64,000 nt of DNA from Pantoea allii (GCF_002307475.1 NZ_NTMH01000003.1:370896-434895); one strand, 5' to 3'. Numbered from the stretch's first letter, positions 46,178-55,603 are shown. Notes: a model not told the origin generated them from the letters alone. Translations and numbers: made by a program.

Positions 46178-47668
46178 ATGCAACAGTTCAACGTGTGGTT
46201 TGTCATTGGTACACAGCACCTCTACGGAGCGGAAACGTTACGTCAGGTTGAGCAGAATGCCCGTCAGGTGGTGGAAGGTTTAAATCAGGCGGGACTGCCT
46301 GTGCGCCTGGAACTGAAACCGCTGGTGAAATCGCCTGATGAAGCGCTGTCGCTGTGCCGCGACGCCAGTCACGATCAAAACTGTGTGGGTATTATTACCT
46401 GGCTGCATACTTTTTCGCCGGCCAAAATGTGGATCGGCGGTTTAAACGTATTAACGAAACCGTTATTGCAGTTTCATACACAGTTCAATGCTGAAATCCC
46501 GTGGGACAGCATGGACATGGACTTCATGAACCTGAACCAGACGGCCCACGGCGGCCGTGAGTTTGGCTTTATTGGCGCACGTATGGGCCTGCAACACAGC
46601 GTGGTGACCGGTCACTGGCAGGATAAACACAGCCAGCAGCGCGTTGCCAACTGGATGCGTGCCGCACTGGCTAAGCAGGCCAGTCAGAACCTGAAAGTGG
46701 CCCGTTTCGGCGATAACATGCGTGAAGTGGCCGTCACGGAAGGCGATAAAGTCGCCGCGCAAATCACGTTTGGCTATGCCGTCAACGGCTGGGGCGTGGG
46801 GGATTTGGTCGAGGTGATTAACAGCGTCAGCGATGGTGATGTTAACGCGCTGGTCGATGAGTACGAAAGCCACTACCGCTTTACTCCTGTGGCCGCCGTC
46901 GGCGGAGAAAAGCGTCAACATGTTCTGGATGCTGCACGCATTGAGCTGGGCCTGAAGCGTTTTCTGGACGATGAAGGCTGTAAGGCGTTTACCACCAACT
47001 TCCAGACGCTCCATGGGATGACCCAGTTACCCGGTCTGGCGGTACAGCGCTTAATGGGCCAGGGTTATGGTTTTGCGGGCGAAGGCGACTGGAAAACGGC
47101 TGCCCTGCTGCGCATTTTCAAAGTGCTGGCGGGCGACCGTCCCGGCGGAACCTCCTTTATGGAGGATTACACCTACCACTTCTCACCGGGTAACGATTTA
47201 GTTCTGGGCTCACACATGCTGGAAGTGTGCCCGTCCATCGCGCTGGAAGAGAAACCGCTGATTGACGTTCAGTTCCTGGGCATTGGCGACAAAGCCGATC
47301 CGGCGCGCATGATCTTCTCGACACCCGCAGGCCGCGCGATCAACGCCAGCGTGATTGATATGGGTGACCGCTTCCGTCTGTTGGTCAACGTGGTGGATGC
47401 CATTGAACAGCCTAAACCGCTGCCAAAACTGCCCGTCGCCCGTGCGCTGTGGAAGGCTCAACCGTCACTGGCAACCGCCTCTGAAGCCTGGATTCTGGCC
47501 GGCGGCGCGCATCATACCGTGTTCAGTCAGGCATTGAGCCTGGATGATATGTATCTGTACGGTGAGATGCACGGCATTGAAGTGCTGGTTATAGACGAAC
47601 ATACCCGGCTGCCTGCTTTCAAAGATGCCCTGCGCTGGAACGATGCGTACTACCATATGAAACGTTAA
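46178..47668 (+). CDS. araA: AraA, L-arabinose isomerase
   Basis: AraA converts L-arabinose to L-ribulose using manganese. The 496-residue protein has the signature regions [34 protein letters not shown] and [16 protein letters not shown], the last two holding metal and catalytic residues. It lies 11 bases after araB. The usual third gene, araD, is missing after it: a terminator and an unrelated minus-strand gene follow. Confidence 0.96.
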   Translation: MQQFNVWFVIGTQHLYGAETLRQVEQNARQVVEGLNQAGLPVRLELKPLVKSPDEALSLCRDASHDQNCVGIITWLHTFSPAKMWIGGLNVLTKPLLQFHTQFNAEIPWDSMDMDFMNLNQTAHGGREFGFIGARMGLQHSVVTGHWQDKHSQQRVANWMRAALAKQASQNLKVARFGDNMREVAVTEGDKVAAQITFGYAVNGWGVGDLVEVINSVSDGDVNALVDEYESHYRFTPVAAVGGEKRQHVLDAARIELGLKRFLDDEGCKAFTTNFQTLHGMTQLPGLAVQRLMGQGYGFAGEGDWKTAALLRIFKVLAGDRPGGTSFMEDYTYHFSPGNDLVLGSHMLEVCPSIALEEKPLIDVQFLGIGDKADPARMIFSTPAGRAINASVIDMGDRFRLLVNVVDAIEQPKPLPKLPVARALWKAQPSLATASEAWILAGGAHHTVFSQALSLDDMYLYGEMHGIEVLVIDEHTRLPAFKDALRWNDAYYHMKR

Positions 47669-47686
47669 GATTGCTGAGACGTTGCG

Positions 47687-47712
47687 AACGGGTCAGATTG
47701 CTGGCCCGTTTT
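47687..47712 (+). terminator. Terminator after araA
   Basis: AACGGGTCAG-ATTG-CTGGCCCGTT forms a 10-bp stem with one G-T pair and a T-run. It ends the araBA operon 19 bases after the araA stop, which confirms that araD does not follow. Confidence 0.8.
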
Positions 47713-47725
47713 CATGGTTCACCGG

Positions 47726-48154
47726 TTACTCCATAAATTCAAGCGTCTGCCCGTCAGGACTCATCACGTATATCACTCTGGTTCCCTTTAACGGGCCGGC
47801 AGCGATGGTCTGGGGTTGGCCCGGCGTCTTCCAGCCATGCAGTGAGACACGCTCCAGCAGTGCATCCAGATGTTCAACCCTGAAAGCCAGATGTGCATAG
47901 CCCGGCGCATAGGGAGGCGACGATTCATCCGCCACCGCAATATTGTCATATTGCAGGAGTTCTATTTTCATGCCTGCCAGCTCAACCAGTGCCATTTGCA
48001 CATCCGCGCCTCGCGCTCCCGTTACCTCATCAATTATCGCGCCGGACATGTTCCCTTCACGTAACAGTGTGCCGCCCAGCACCGCTGTCCAGAAGTGCAA
48101 GGACTGCTTGATGTTTCTCACTGAAAACCCGACATGATCGTAACTTTTTATCAT
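47726..48154 (-). CDS. VOC-superfamily (glyoxalase-like) metalloprotein
   Basis: The 142-residue protein has the paired beta-alpha-beta-beta-beta units of the vicinal oxygen chelate fold. Likely metal ligands are H7 (YDHVGFSV), E65 region (GMKIELLQY), H87 region (YAHLAFRV) and the C-terminal Glu (QTLEFME). It resembles methylmalonyl-CoA epimerase or glyoxalase-type proteins, but the substrate is not known. Its ATG overlaps the stop (TGA) of the open frame upstream (48151-48369). Confidence 0.82.
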   Translation of the reverse strand: MIKSYDHVGFSVRNIKQSLHFWTAVLGGTLLREGNMSGAIIDEVTGARGADVQMALVELAGMKIELLQYDNIAVADESSPPYAPGYAHLAFRVEHLDALLERVSLHGWKTPGQPQTIAAGPLKGTRVIYVMSPDGQTLEFME

Positions 48155-48369
48155 CTGATATAGCCTTTGCGTTGAGGAATCGAGCTTTTTAAGAATGTAT
48201 CATTAGCTTCATCGGCATAAATCACAGGGCGTGCTTTGCCGGAGTCGATATAAAACCCAGGCAGCATAACCGTGACCGAAATAACAGAACGCCCGGACTG
48301 CTGATCCCGCTCGATCCAGCCACAGAAGCCAGAATAATCATTCAGTCTGGCGTTGTCGTGAGGTGATGG
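48151..48369 (-). pseudogene. Coding-like frame with no start, in phase behind a TAG stop
   Basis: The minus strand encodes 72 sense codons ending in TGA with no start codon except an internal ATG (after ...SVISVTV). The frame directly follows the TAG of the secreted protein upstream and is in the same phase, giving PSPHDNARLNDYSGFCGWIE and a normal-looking composition. It may be a decayed gene, the remainder of a longer ancestral protein, or a readthrough extension. The TGA overlaps the VOC gene start (ATGA), which suggests it was once translated and coupled. Confidence 0.45.
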
Positions 48370-48816
48370 CTATTTGGCAACAAGCCCGGCAGGTAAACGA
48401 TTATCGGGACAATAGCGGTAAGTGACTGCGCCCTGACCTTGTCTGAAGGTAAACCGGTGATGATTTATCATCGTCAGGGTAAACGTATCGCTGACGTCAG
48501 GGCCAGCCCCCACACCGGCATCAATGCAACGCTGAGTGACAACATAGTTGCGGCCCTGAGCAGACTGGATATTCAGCTTGCAGGCGTGGGTATGCGCACT
48601 ATTCAGTCCCACCCCGTCATAGTGTTTTATCCCGGCGTTCGCGGGATCACGACACGATTGTGATGTATCGACATAAATGCCCTTTTGCAGCGCTAACACA
48701 CCCTCCGCACAGGCCGGGGCGATAAACAGGACGGTCACTGAGGCTAAAATCATTTTTAAGCTGCTGACTTGCGCTCGCCCCTGAAAAATCTGTAATGGTT
48801 TTTTTTGCATCATCAT
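48370..48816 (-). CDS. Small secreted cysteine-containing protein of unknown function
   Basis: From the ATG at 48816 (AGGGAG and GCAGG upstream) the product is 148 residues. A signal peptide is evident (MILASVTVLFIAPACA), with mature residues from EGVLALQKGIYVDTSQSC. Four cysteines in the mature part suggest two disulfide bonds. The mature domain is about 110 residues, beta-rich. I do not recognise the family; the size and disulfides are reminiscent of periplasmic inhibitors of lysozyme, but no diagnostic motif is seen. A longer start at 48879 is less likely. Confidence 0.65.
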   Translation of the reverse strand: MMMQKKPLQIFQGRAQVSSLKMILASVTVLFIAPACAEGVLALQKGIYVDTSQSCRDPANAGIKHYDGVGLNSAHTHACKLNIQSAQGRNYVVTQRCIDAGVGAGPDVSDTFTLTMINHHRFTFRQGQGAVTYRYCPDNRLPAGLVAK

Positions 48817-48944
48817 CCTGCCGCTCCCTTTTCTGCCAGGTGATGCATTATCTGTTAAACATAAGACGATGGCCGGCATGCGTTCTGGACAGTAAATCCG
48901 GCGTTAAATGACCGGTTATCGTTCATACGACTGCGCGTTAAATT

Positions 48945-49688
48945 CTAGTGGTTAAAAGGATAAGCAGGCTTTTTATCGCAATAATTTAGCGGATGATAAT
49001 CTTTGACCCTGCGTATGCCGATATCGTTTTCAAACGTCAGGTAGGCTGTGTGCGGTTTTTTCGTCAGCACATTCGCCACAAGTTCGATAAAATGCGCTTT
49101 GTTGCCCTCTTGAGGATAGCGTTCGAAGATTTCCTCAAAAAATGACAGGGGGAACATGTCTGCGTTCATCCCTCCATCCATAAATGCCCCTAAATGTACC
49201 AGCGCGATTTCAGGTCTTTTACGTACGGGGATTTCCATACTGGCATGAAGCGCGATTGCATCCCAAATCACCTCTGCTTTGGTTTCTGAAAACCCGTTTT
49301 CAATCAGATAATGGTGGGCCGCATCCGCCCCATCCAGTTCAAATCGCGCCTCTTTGATGTAGTTATCTGTTAACCCTAAATCGTGCATGATGCAGCCAAG
49401 ATACAGCATCTCTTCATCAAAAACTTTTCCCAGCTTTTTCCCAATTGATGCGCCGAAAAGATAGGTTCTGACAACATGATTAAACAACGGCACTGATGAG
49501 CTGGCGGCCACCAGCGCGGTGGCGCCATCGGCGATGGCGCTATGCGGGATGGTAATTCCCGCAATGCTGGCCGGCAGTATCGCTTTCCCCTTTGTTAACG
49601 CTATTGCTGGCATCGCCTTGCCTGCGGCGTTAACTATCGAAGCACACATTACGCAACAGCATGAATAAAGAAACTCTCTGCGTTTCAT
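48945..49688 (-). CDS. Exported HD-domain hydrolase-like protein (cyanamide-hydratase-like)
   Basis: The 247-residue protein begins MKRREFLYSCCCVMCASIVN, with a twin-arginine motif and hydrophobic stretch, so it is probably Tat-exported. The HD residues are H71 (FNHVVRTYLFG), H102-D103 (CIMHDLGLT), H125-H126 and H148 (AIALHAS). This pattern resembles fungal-type cyanamide hydratase and related HD proteins more than nucleotide phosphohydrolases. The reaction is unproven. It lies 28 bases after the isonitrile-hydratase-like gene in the same direction. Confidence 0.7.
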   Translation of the reverse strand: MKRREFLYSCCCVMCASIVNAAGKAMPAIALTKGKAILPASIAGITIPHSAIADGATALVAASSSVPLFNHVVRTYLFGASIGKKLGKVFDEEMLYLGCIMHDLGLTDNYIKEARFELDGADAAHHYLIENGFSETKAEVIWDAIALHASMEIPVRKRPEIALVHLGAFMDGGMNADMFPLSFFEEIFERYPQEGNKAHFIELVANVLTKKPHTAYLTFENDIGIRRVKDYHPLNYCDKKPAYPFNH

Positions 49689-49716
49689 ATCCGTCTTTCC
49701 TGAATAAAGTCTATCG

Positions 49717-50421
49717 TTAACCCCGGTGTGCCGACGCAGGCGCCAGTTTTTGGGCGGCCTTCTCAATGAGAGGTTTTTTCGCGTTAATCATTTCGGCTGA
49801 GCGCGCCATCACGTCCTTTCTGACAGCGGCGGGGGCCGTTTCCAGTCGACCGGCGTTGAAAGGGGGCGCTGGCACATATTCGAGTCCGAGCTGCGCTTTC
49901 ATCGCCGTTTCTTCTCCGCAAAGTTCGGCAATGAGGGTCAGGGCAAAATCAATTCCAGCGGTTACGCCTCCGCCGGTAATGATGTTTCCATCCCTGACCA
50001 CGCGCCCCGCATCAGGTATGGCACCGAACAGCGGCAGTTGGTCACGCCATGCCCAGTGACTGGCTGCCCGCTTGCCCACCAGCAAACCTGCCGCCCCCAA
50101 AATGATCGAGCCAGAGCAGACCGAGGTTATATACGTCGCGGATGATGCGAGTTTCTTTATTGCCGCCATATAGACGTCGTCCTCAAGGGCATTGGTGCAG
50201 CCACTGCCCCCCGGGACGCACAGCACGTCACATTTCACAATCTGCATCAGGTCTTTCAACTCAGCGAAACAGATCCCGTCAGCATGGACAGGTCTTCCGC
50301 CGACAGAGGCAAGGATGGGCGTAAACTGCGGCGTACGAGAGAAGAACTGATAGGGCCCGGTAAAATCCAGTTGCGTCACACCGTCATAGAGGGGAATGAG
50401 TACGTCAAAATGTCCGGTCAT
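49717..50421 (-). CDS. DJ-1/PfpI-family isonitrile-hydratase-like protein
   Basis: The 234-residue protein (ATG at 50421) matches Pseudomonas putida isonitrile hydratase (InhA): VTQLDFTGPYQFF, with the active-site Asp D19, YITSVCSGSIILGAAGLL with nucleophile C102, HWAWRDQLPLFGAIP, and EYVPAPPFNAG. InhA hydrates isonitriles to N-substituted formamides. A longer start at 50490 would overlap the promoter region. Substrate specificity here is inferred. The gene is divergent from a GlxA-type regulator, which suggests control by that protein. Confidence 0.8.
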   Translation of the reverse strand: MTGHFDVLIPLYDGVTQLDFTGPYQFFSRTPQFTPILASVGGRPVHADGICFAELKDLMQIVKCDVLCVPGGSGCTNALEDDVYMAAIKKLASSATYITSVCSGSIILGAAGLLVGKRAASHWAWRDQLPLFGAIPDAGRVVRDGNIITGGGVTAGIDFALTLIAELCGEETAMKAQLGLEYVPAPPFNAGRLETAPAAVRKDVMARSAEMINAKKPLIEKAAQKLAPASAHRG

Positions 50422-50477
50422 GATTTTTACCTTAATCAATGAAGTTTTCAGGACACAAACTAGCATCTGGCGTAATA

Positions 50478-50508
50478 TCCTAAATGACATTAATCGTTCA
50501 ATTTAGGA
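50478..50508. promoter_or_regulatory. Inverted repeat between the isonitrile-hydratase-like gene and the GlxA regulator
   Basis: TCCTAAAT (50478-50485) and ATTTAGGA (50501-50508) are perfect inverted 8-base arms 15 bases apart, 5 bases before the regulator's ATG. It is a good candidate for an operator shared by the two divergent genes. Confidence 0.55.
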
Positions 50509-50512
50509 CATC

Positions 50513-51439
50513 ATGAAAATCTGCTTTTACATTTTTGACGATTTTCAACTGCTCGATCTGAGTGGCCCACTGGCCGCTTTTCAGATGGTGTCCTTTACTG
50601 AGCACCCTTTCCCCTACACGCTCAAGGTCTGCTCTTTTCAGGGCGGAATGATAAAATGTACCGCGGGATTTGCGCTTGAATCTGAGCGCCTCGATCCTCA
50701 ACAAGCCTACGATTTACTGCTGGTTGTCGGCGGAAAAGGTGCCCGAAGGATTAAAGGATCGACGCCCGAGGGCGAAGCGATCAAGACGGCCTGCCTGAAC
50801 AGCAAACAATTTGGCAGCATCTGCACCGGCGCGTTCGTCCTGGCCTCGCTGGGGCTGCTGGCGTGCAAAAATGCCACGACGCACTGGAAGCAAAAACGTG
50901 CTTTTGCTCAGCAATATCCTGATGTCCAGCTGTCGATTGATAGCCTGTTTGTGCGTGATGGCAACGTCTGGACGTCGGCAGGCATCATCAGCGGAATCGA
51001 TCTTGCGCTGGCCATTATCGAAGACCATCTTGGCGGGGATATTTCCCGAAAGGTCGCGCAGGAACTGGTTGTGGCTCAGCGCCGGGCGGGCGGTCAGACA
51101 CAATTTTCGCCACTGTTACTGTCTGAGCCTGAGTCATCCAACATTCGCAGCGTGCTGAATTATATTCATACGCACCTGGATGCAGACCTGTCTGTGACTC
51201 GCCTGGCCGAGATAGCCTGCCTCAGCCCCAGGCAGTTCAGCCGCAAATTCACCGCTGAAACCGGTGAAACGGTGGCGAGAGTGGTCGAGCGGATTCGGGT
51301 AGATGCTGCAAAAGGGATGCTGGAAAACGGGGTGGGCAATGTTGAAAAAGTCGCCAGGCTCTGCGGTTTTGGCAGTACCGGACGAATGAGGCGGGCATTT
51401 TTAAAATACTGGGATAAATCTTCCCAGGCCTTTAAATAA
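50513..51439 (+). CDS. GlxA-family AraC regulator with DJ-1/PfpI domain
   Basis: The 308-residue protein has an N-terminal DJ-1/PfpI-like domain (1-190, LLVVGGKGARR and SICTGAFVLASLG with Cys) and a C-terminal AraC HTH pair (VTRLAEIACLSPRQFSRKF, about 228-246). These regulators sense small metabolites through the DJ-1 domain. It is divergent from the isonitrile-hydratase-like gene, which has the same domain, so it likely senses that enzyme's substrate or product and controls the operon. Confidence 0.83.
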   Translation: MKICFYIFDDFQLLDLSGPLAAFQMVSFTEHPFPYTLKVCSFQGGMIKCTAGFALESERLDPQQAYDLLLVVGGKGARRIKGSTPEGEAIKTACLNSKQFGSICTGAFVLASLGLLACKNATTHWKQKRAFAQQYPDVQLSIDSLFVRDGNVWTSAGIISGIDLALAIIEDHLGGDISRKVAQELVVAQRRAGGQTQFSPLLLSEPESSNIRSVLNYIHTHLDADLSVTRLAEIACLSPRQFSRKFTAETGETVARVVERIRVDAAKGMLENGVGNVEKVARLCGFGSTGRMRRAFLKYWDKSSQAFK

Positions 51440-51516
51440 CACCGGCCTTCTTTCGGGCAGCGCGACATCAGCCCTGCCCGTCGTTGTTCGGGCTTATCCT
51501 GGCTGACAAGGCATTT

Positions 51517-52512
51517 TTAAAATGACTGACGTGACAGCAACGGACTGTCGACCAGCACGCTATTGCGGTGGCTATACCCGTTAATAATATGCAACGTACT
51601 CAGGCGACCAATTTCGTAATGCGGCAACTGCACCGTCGACAAAGGCGGCAAAAACAGATTACCGATGCCAACAAGATTATCGTAACCCAGCACCGCAATA
51701 TCCTGTGGGATACGTATTCCCTGCCCCAGCAACGTCTGATAAACCATAAACGCAATGCGGTCATTGCCACATATCACGGCATCGAACTGCGGCTGACCCT
51801 GATGAATATGTGCCATCAGCATGTCCGGAATATCACGGTAGTGCTCGTCACCATATTGCATATAACAATGATCAAGATTATCGGGGTTAATATTGGCTTC
51901 ACGACAGGCCTGATCCAACCCCTTACGGCGGCGGCGCGTCGCCAGATGGTTGATCGGTAAATGCAGACAGAGCGGTCGGCGGTATCCTGCCGCGAGCAGT
52001 GACTGCACTGCGTGATACTGGCCTTGTTCGTCGTCAGGGATATAGCTGGCCACCGGCTCCCCTTTATTCTCACAATTCGCCAGCACGCAGGGATGCGTCA
52101 GTAGCTTGGGTGGCACGCTGACTTCGCGCAGTCCCATGGTCGTAAAGATGATGCCGCCAGGCCGGTGCGCAAGAAGCAGATCGACAATATCATCGGGGTT
52201 ATCATCTGAAAACATGTTCACCACGAAGCTGTTCCAGCCATACGCGCGCGCGGTTTCCTCAATGGACAGCGTGATCTCGACAGAAAAAGGCGTGGTGACC
52301 GTATCCAGCGCAAGCACACCAATCGTTTTGTTTTTGGCACCGACACGCCGAACCTGCCTGGCAGAAAGATCCGGCACATAGTTAAGCTGTAATATTGCCG
52401 CCTGCACCCTGGCAAGGGTTTCTGCCTTCACACGGTCAGGGTCATTCAGCACCCGCGATACCGTCATTAACGATACATTAGCCAGTCTGGCCACATCTTT
52501 TAAAGACGCCAT
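51517..52512 (-). CDS. cscR: CscR, LacI-family repressor of sucrose genes
   Basis: The 331-residue protein begins MASLKDVARLANVSLMTVSR with the LacI HTH. It is close to E. coli CscR throughout: NYVPDLSARQVR, TTPFSVEITLSIE, HRPGGIIFTTMGL, SYIPDD, ICGNDR, LGYDNLVGIG and LFLPPLSTVQLPH. It is divergent from cscB and would bind the two GTTAACGTTAAC-type operators between them, being released by sucrose or fructose. Confidence 0.9.
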   Translation of the reverse strand: MASLKDVARLANVSLMTVSRVLNDPDRVKAETLARVQAAILQLNYVPDLSARQVRRVGAKNKTIGVLALDTVTTPFSVEITLSIEETARAYGWNSFVVNMFSDDNPDDIVDLLLAHRPGGIIFTTMGLREVSVPPKLLTHPCVLANCENKGEPVASYIPDDEQGQYHAVQSLLAAGYRRPLCLHLPINHLATRRRRKGLDQACREANINPDNLDHCYMQYGDEHYRDIPDMLMAHIHQGQPQFDAVICGNDRIAFMVYQTLLGQGIRIPQDIAVLGYDNLVGIGNLFLPPLSTVQLPHYEIGRLSTLHIINGYSHRNSVLVDSPLLSRQSF

Positions 52513-52667
52513 ACCTCTCCATTAAGCCTGCCCACGATTCCGGCCTGGTTTTCATGCATCCCGCTATTAACGGATGCTGTGCCACTACCCATGCCCTTAC
52601 CACAGCGTAAATCTCAGAAATATGCAAACCCGAATCAAAAAGTTGATCGAGGTCTCAACACATCGAT

Positions 52668-52679
52668 GTTAACGTTAAC
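52668..52679. promoter_or_regulatory. Palindromic CscR operator 1
   Basis: GTTAACGTTAAC is a perfect 12-base palindrome with the central CG typical of LacI-family sites. It lies between cscR and cscB, 63 bases centre to centre from a second copy, allowing looping over about six helical turns. Confidence 0.7.
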
Positions 52680-52730
52680 TTTTGTGATTAACATCGACTA
52701 TTGCACTCAAACGCAGTGTACACCACAAAT

Positions 52731-52742
52731 GTTAACGTTACC
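52731..52742. promoter_or_regulatory. Palindromic CscR operator 2
   Basis: GTTAACGTTACC differs from operator 1 at one base and lies 34 bases before the cscB ATG, where binding would block cscB transcription. A promoter-like TTGCAC (52701) lies between the two operators, but its -10 is weak. Confidence 0.68.
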
Positions 52743-52775
52743 ATTCTGGCATATCCTTCTTATGAGATTATGTAG

Positions 52776-54014
52776 ATGAAAAAACGGCCTTCCCGCAGCT
52801 ATTTGCTACTCAGCGCACTGCTGTTCTTTTTCTTTATGACCTGGTCCTCTTCCAGTTCACTTCTCTCCATTTGGCTTCACCAGGAAGTCGGCCTTAAGGC
52901 GTCGCAAACCGGCATCATCTATTCGGTCTTATCCGTATCGGCCCTCTTTGCCCAGGTTTGTTATGGTTTTATTCAGGACCGACTGGGTCTGCGCAAACAT
53001 CTGCTGTGGTTTATTACCGCCCTGCTGATTCTCTCTGGCCCTGCTTACCTGCTGTTTAGCTATTTGCTGAGTGTGAATATTCTGTTGGGTAGCCTGTTCG
53101 GTGGTGTGTTTATTGGCCTGACCTTTAACGGCGGTATCGGTGTGCTGGAATCCTATACCGAACGCGTTGCCCGTCAGAGCAGCTTCGAGTTTGGCCGGGC
53201 CAGGATGTGGGGCTCCCTCGGTTGGGCTATCGCCACGTTTTTTGCCGGGCTGCTGTTTAATATCAACCCCAATCTTAATTTCCTGGTGGCATCATGCTCC
53301 GGACTGGTTTTCTTCTGCCTGCTGGCGCGTTTGAAAGTGGCGGCCCCGGCAAGTATGGAGAAACTCGAAATCGGGGCTAAAAAAGTCTCGCTTGCCGATG
53401 CCTTTCGCCTGCTTACCCTGCCGCACTTTTGGGCGCTGATCTTTTTCGTGGTCGGCACCTGTATTTATGGCGTGTACGATCAGCAATTCCCGGTTTATTT
53501 CTCTTCTCAGTTTCCGACGTTAAAAGAAGGGAACGCCATGTTTGGCTATTTAAACTCCGTCCAGGTCTTTCTGGAGGCAGCAGGCATGTTTTGTGCGCCC
53601 TGGCTGGTTAACCGGATTGGCGCTAAAAACGGTTTGATATTCGCCGGTATGGTGATGGCGCTGCGCATGGTGGCATCAGGCCTGGTGGTAGGTCCGCTGC
53701 TGATTTCCATCACCAAACTGCTTCACGCTGTTGAACTCCCTATCCTGTTGGTCGCCATTTTTAAATATAACAGTCTGAATTTCGATAAGCGTCTGTCCTC
53801 CACGATCTATCTGGTGGGCTTCGCCTGTACCAGCTCAATTATTGGCACCGTGTTATCGCCGCTGGCGGGCTTTAGCTATGAGCGGTTTGGCTTCGCCCAG
53901 TCCTATCTGATTATGGGCATCATGGTGTTCTGCACGACCTTTATTTCCATTTTCCTTTTGCGCTCAACTAAGTCCTCCTCTGAGCCATCCTTGTTACAGC
54001 AAAACGCTGTGTAA
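52776..54014 (+). CDS. cscB: CscB-like sucrose/oligosaccharide:H+ symporter
   Basis: The 412-residue protein has 12 membrane segments and belongs to the oligosaccharide:H+ symporter (LacY/CscB/RafB) family. Family motifs: YGFIQDRLGLRKHLLW (motif A), ESYTERVARQSSFEFGRARM (helices 4-5 with the substrate-coupling residues), DQQFPVYF, and LNFDKRLSSTIYLVGF. It imports sucrose or short fructo-oligosaccharides with protons. It is 19 bases before cscA and divergent from cscR. Confidence 0.87.
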   Translation: MKKRPSRSYLLLSALLFFFFMTWSSSSSLLSIWLHQEVGLKASQTGIIYSVLSVSALFAQVCYGFIQDRLGLRKHLLWFITALLILSGPAYLLFSYLLSVNILLGSLFGGVFIGLTFNGGIGVLESYTERVARQSSFEFGRARMWGSLGWAIATFFAGLLFNINPNLNFLVASCSGLVFFCLLARLKVAAPASMEKLEIGAKKVSLADAFRLLTLPHFWALIFFVVGTCIYGVYDQQFPVYFSSQFPTLKEGNAMFGYLNSVQVFLEAAGMFCAPWLVNRIGAKNGLIFAGMVMALRMVASGLVVGPLLISITKLLHAVELPILLVAIFKYNSLNFDKRLSSTIYLVGFACTSSIIGTVLSPLAGFSYERFGFAQSYLIMGIMVFCTTFISIFLLRSTKSSSEPSLLQQNAV

Positions 54015-54033
54015 TTTATTGAGAGTAAACACA

Positions 54034-55470
54034 ATGACATCTTTATTAAAACAGGCTGAACAGGCACTTGAAACCTCGCAATCCGGGATTAATCCACGCT
54101 GGTATCCACGTTATCACCTTGCCGCTCGCGCAGGCTGGATGAACGACCCTAACGGCCTGGTCTGGTTTGAAGGCTGGTATCACGCGTTCTACCAGCATCA
54201 CCCCTACTCCACAAAATGGGGACCGATGCACTGGGGGCACGCCCGCAGTCAAGATTTGGTGCACTGGGAGCATCTGCCGGTTGCGCTGGCACCGGAAGGC
54301 CCGGCAGACAAAGACGGCTGCTTCTCAGGCTCTGCCGTGGTGGACGGCGACACGCTGGCATTGATTTATACAGGCCATAAATTTCACGGACCCGCCGACA
54401 CGGATGACAACCTCTATCAGGTTCAGTGCCTGGCAACCAGTCACGACGGTATCCACTTTGAACGCCAGGGTTGCGTGATCGATACCCCGCCAGGCCTGCA
54501 TCATTTCCGCGATCCCAAGGTATGGCGCGAAGGTGAGTTCTGGTACATGGTTGTCGGCTCCCGCGTCGAGGACACAGGTCAGGTGCGCCTGTATCGCTCC
54601 GCCGATCTGCGTGAATGGCACGACGAAGGTGTTTTTGCCGAGGCGGCAGACGGAATGGGCTTTATGTGGGAGTGCCCGGACTTCTTTTCCCTGGGCAATC
54701 GACGCGTCCTGATGTTCTCCCCGCAGGGGATCGCAGCGACAGGTTATCACCATCGCAATCTGTTTCAGAGCGGCTATCTGCTCGGCGAATGGCAACCCGG
54801 TGAAGCCTTCACCCATGATGGACAATTCATTGAGCTGGACCATGGTCACGATTTTTATGCGCCGCAAAGCTTCCTGACCCCGGATGGTCGCCGCATTGTC
54901 ATCGGCTGGCTGGATATGTGGGAATCACCGATGCCCGAACAGCAGGACGGTTGGGCCGGGATGCTTTCTCTGCCGCGTGAGTTAAGCCTGGGCGATGATG
55001 ACCGTGTGCGGATGAAACCCGCGGCCGAGGTCGCCGCCCTGCGTGGCGGTTATTATGCGGTCCCGGTGCGCGAGCTGAACAATCAAACCCTGTCTATCGG
55101 GGAACATGCCGAGGCGGTTGAAGTGCGGCTGGAATGGGATCTCAACGCGTCCTCGGCGGAGCAATATGGTCTTGCGTTAGGCGACGGGCTGCGAATTTAC
55201 GTCGACAATCAGGCCCAACGGCTAATTGTAGAGCGTCGTTACCCGGAATTTTTGCTTGAGGGCACACGCAGCATTTCCCTGCCAGCTGACAAGCGACTGT
55301 CGCTGCAAATTTTCATTGACCGTTCCTCTGTGGAAGTGTTTGTCAATGCGGGCACCGCCTGCCTGAGTAGCCGAATTTACCCTCGGCCTGACAAGCGCGA
55401 TTTAACGTTGTTTGCCCATAACGGCGTCGCCGCCTTAGAAGACGCTGGGTACTGGTCTCTGGACAGATAA
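54034..55470 (+). CDS. cscA: CscA-like sucrose hydrolase, GH32 (cytosolic)
   Basis: The 478-residue enzyme has GH32 motifs AGWMNDPNGLVW (nucleophile Asp), FRDPKVW (transition-state Asp) and MWECPDFFS (acid/base Glu), plus the C-terminal beta-sandwich. It closely follows E. coli CscA, which splits sucrose to glucose and fructose. It has no signal peptide, so it is cytosolic. The start at 54034 (ATG with GAGAG upstream) is preferred to a TTG at 54019. There is no fructokinase (cscK) in the operon; free fructose must be handled by another kinase. Confidence 0.92.
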   Translation: MTSLLKQAEQALETSQSGINPRWYPRYHLAARAGWMNDPNGLVWFEGWYHAFYQHHPYSTKWGPMHWGHARSQDLVHWEHLPVALAPEGPADKDGCFSGSAVVDGDTLALIYTGHKFHGPADTDDNLYQVQCLATSHDGIHFERQGCVIDTPPGLHHFRDPKVWREGEFWYMVVGSRVEDTGQVRLYRSADLREWHDEGVFAEAADGMGFMWECPDFFSLGNRRVLMFSPQGIAATGYHHRNLFQSGYLLGEWQPGEAFTHDGQFIELDHGHDFYAPQSFLTPDGRRIVIGWLDMWESPMPEQQDGWAGMLSLPRELSLGDDDRVRMKPAAEVAALRGGYYAVPVRELNNQTLSIGEHAEAVEVRLEWDLNASSAEQYGLALGDGLRIYVDNQAQRLIVERRYPEFLLEGTRSISLPADKRLSLQIFIDRSSVEVFVNAGTACLSSRIYPRPDKRDLTLFAHNGVAALEDAGYWSLDR

Positions 55471-55603
55471 TTCCGTCCCGATCCGTAACGCCTCTTAGTT
55501 GCTGATTTTTTATTTCTGTCAGTCTCTGACTGGCTGCTCTCGCCTGAAATAATGAGACAGAAAAATGGATGAAATATTAACGCCGTTCCACCGGGTTAGT
55601 GTG

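Noticed and set aside
45546..47014. Minus-strand frames of 196 and 183 codons
   Set aside because: Antisense shadows of araB and araA.
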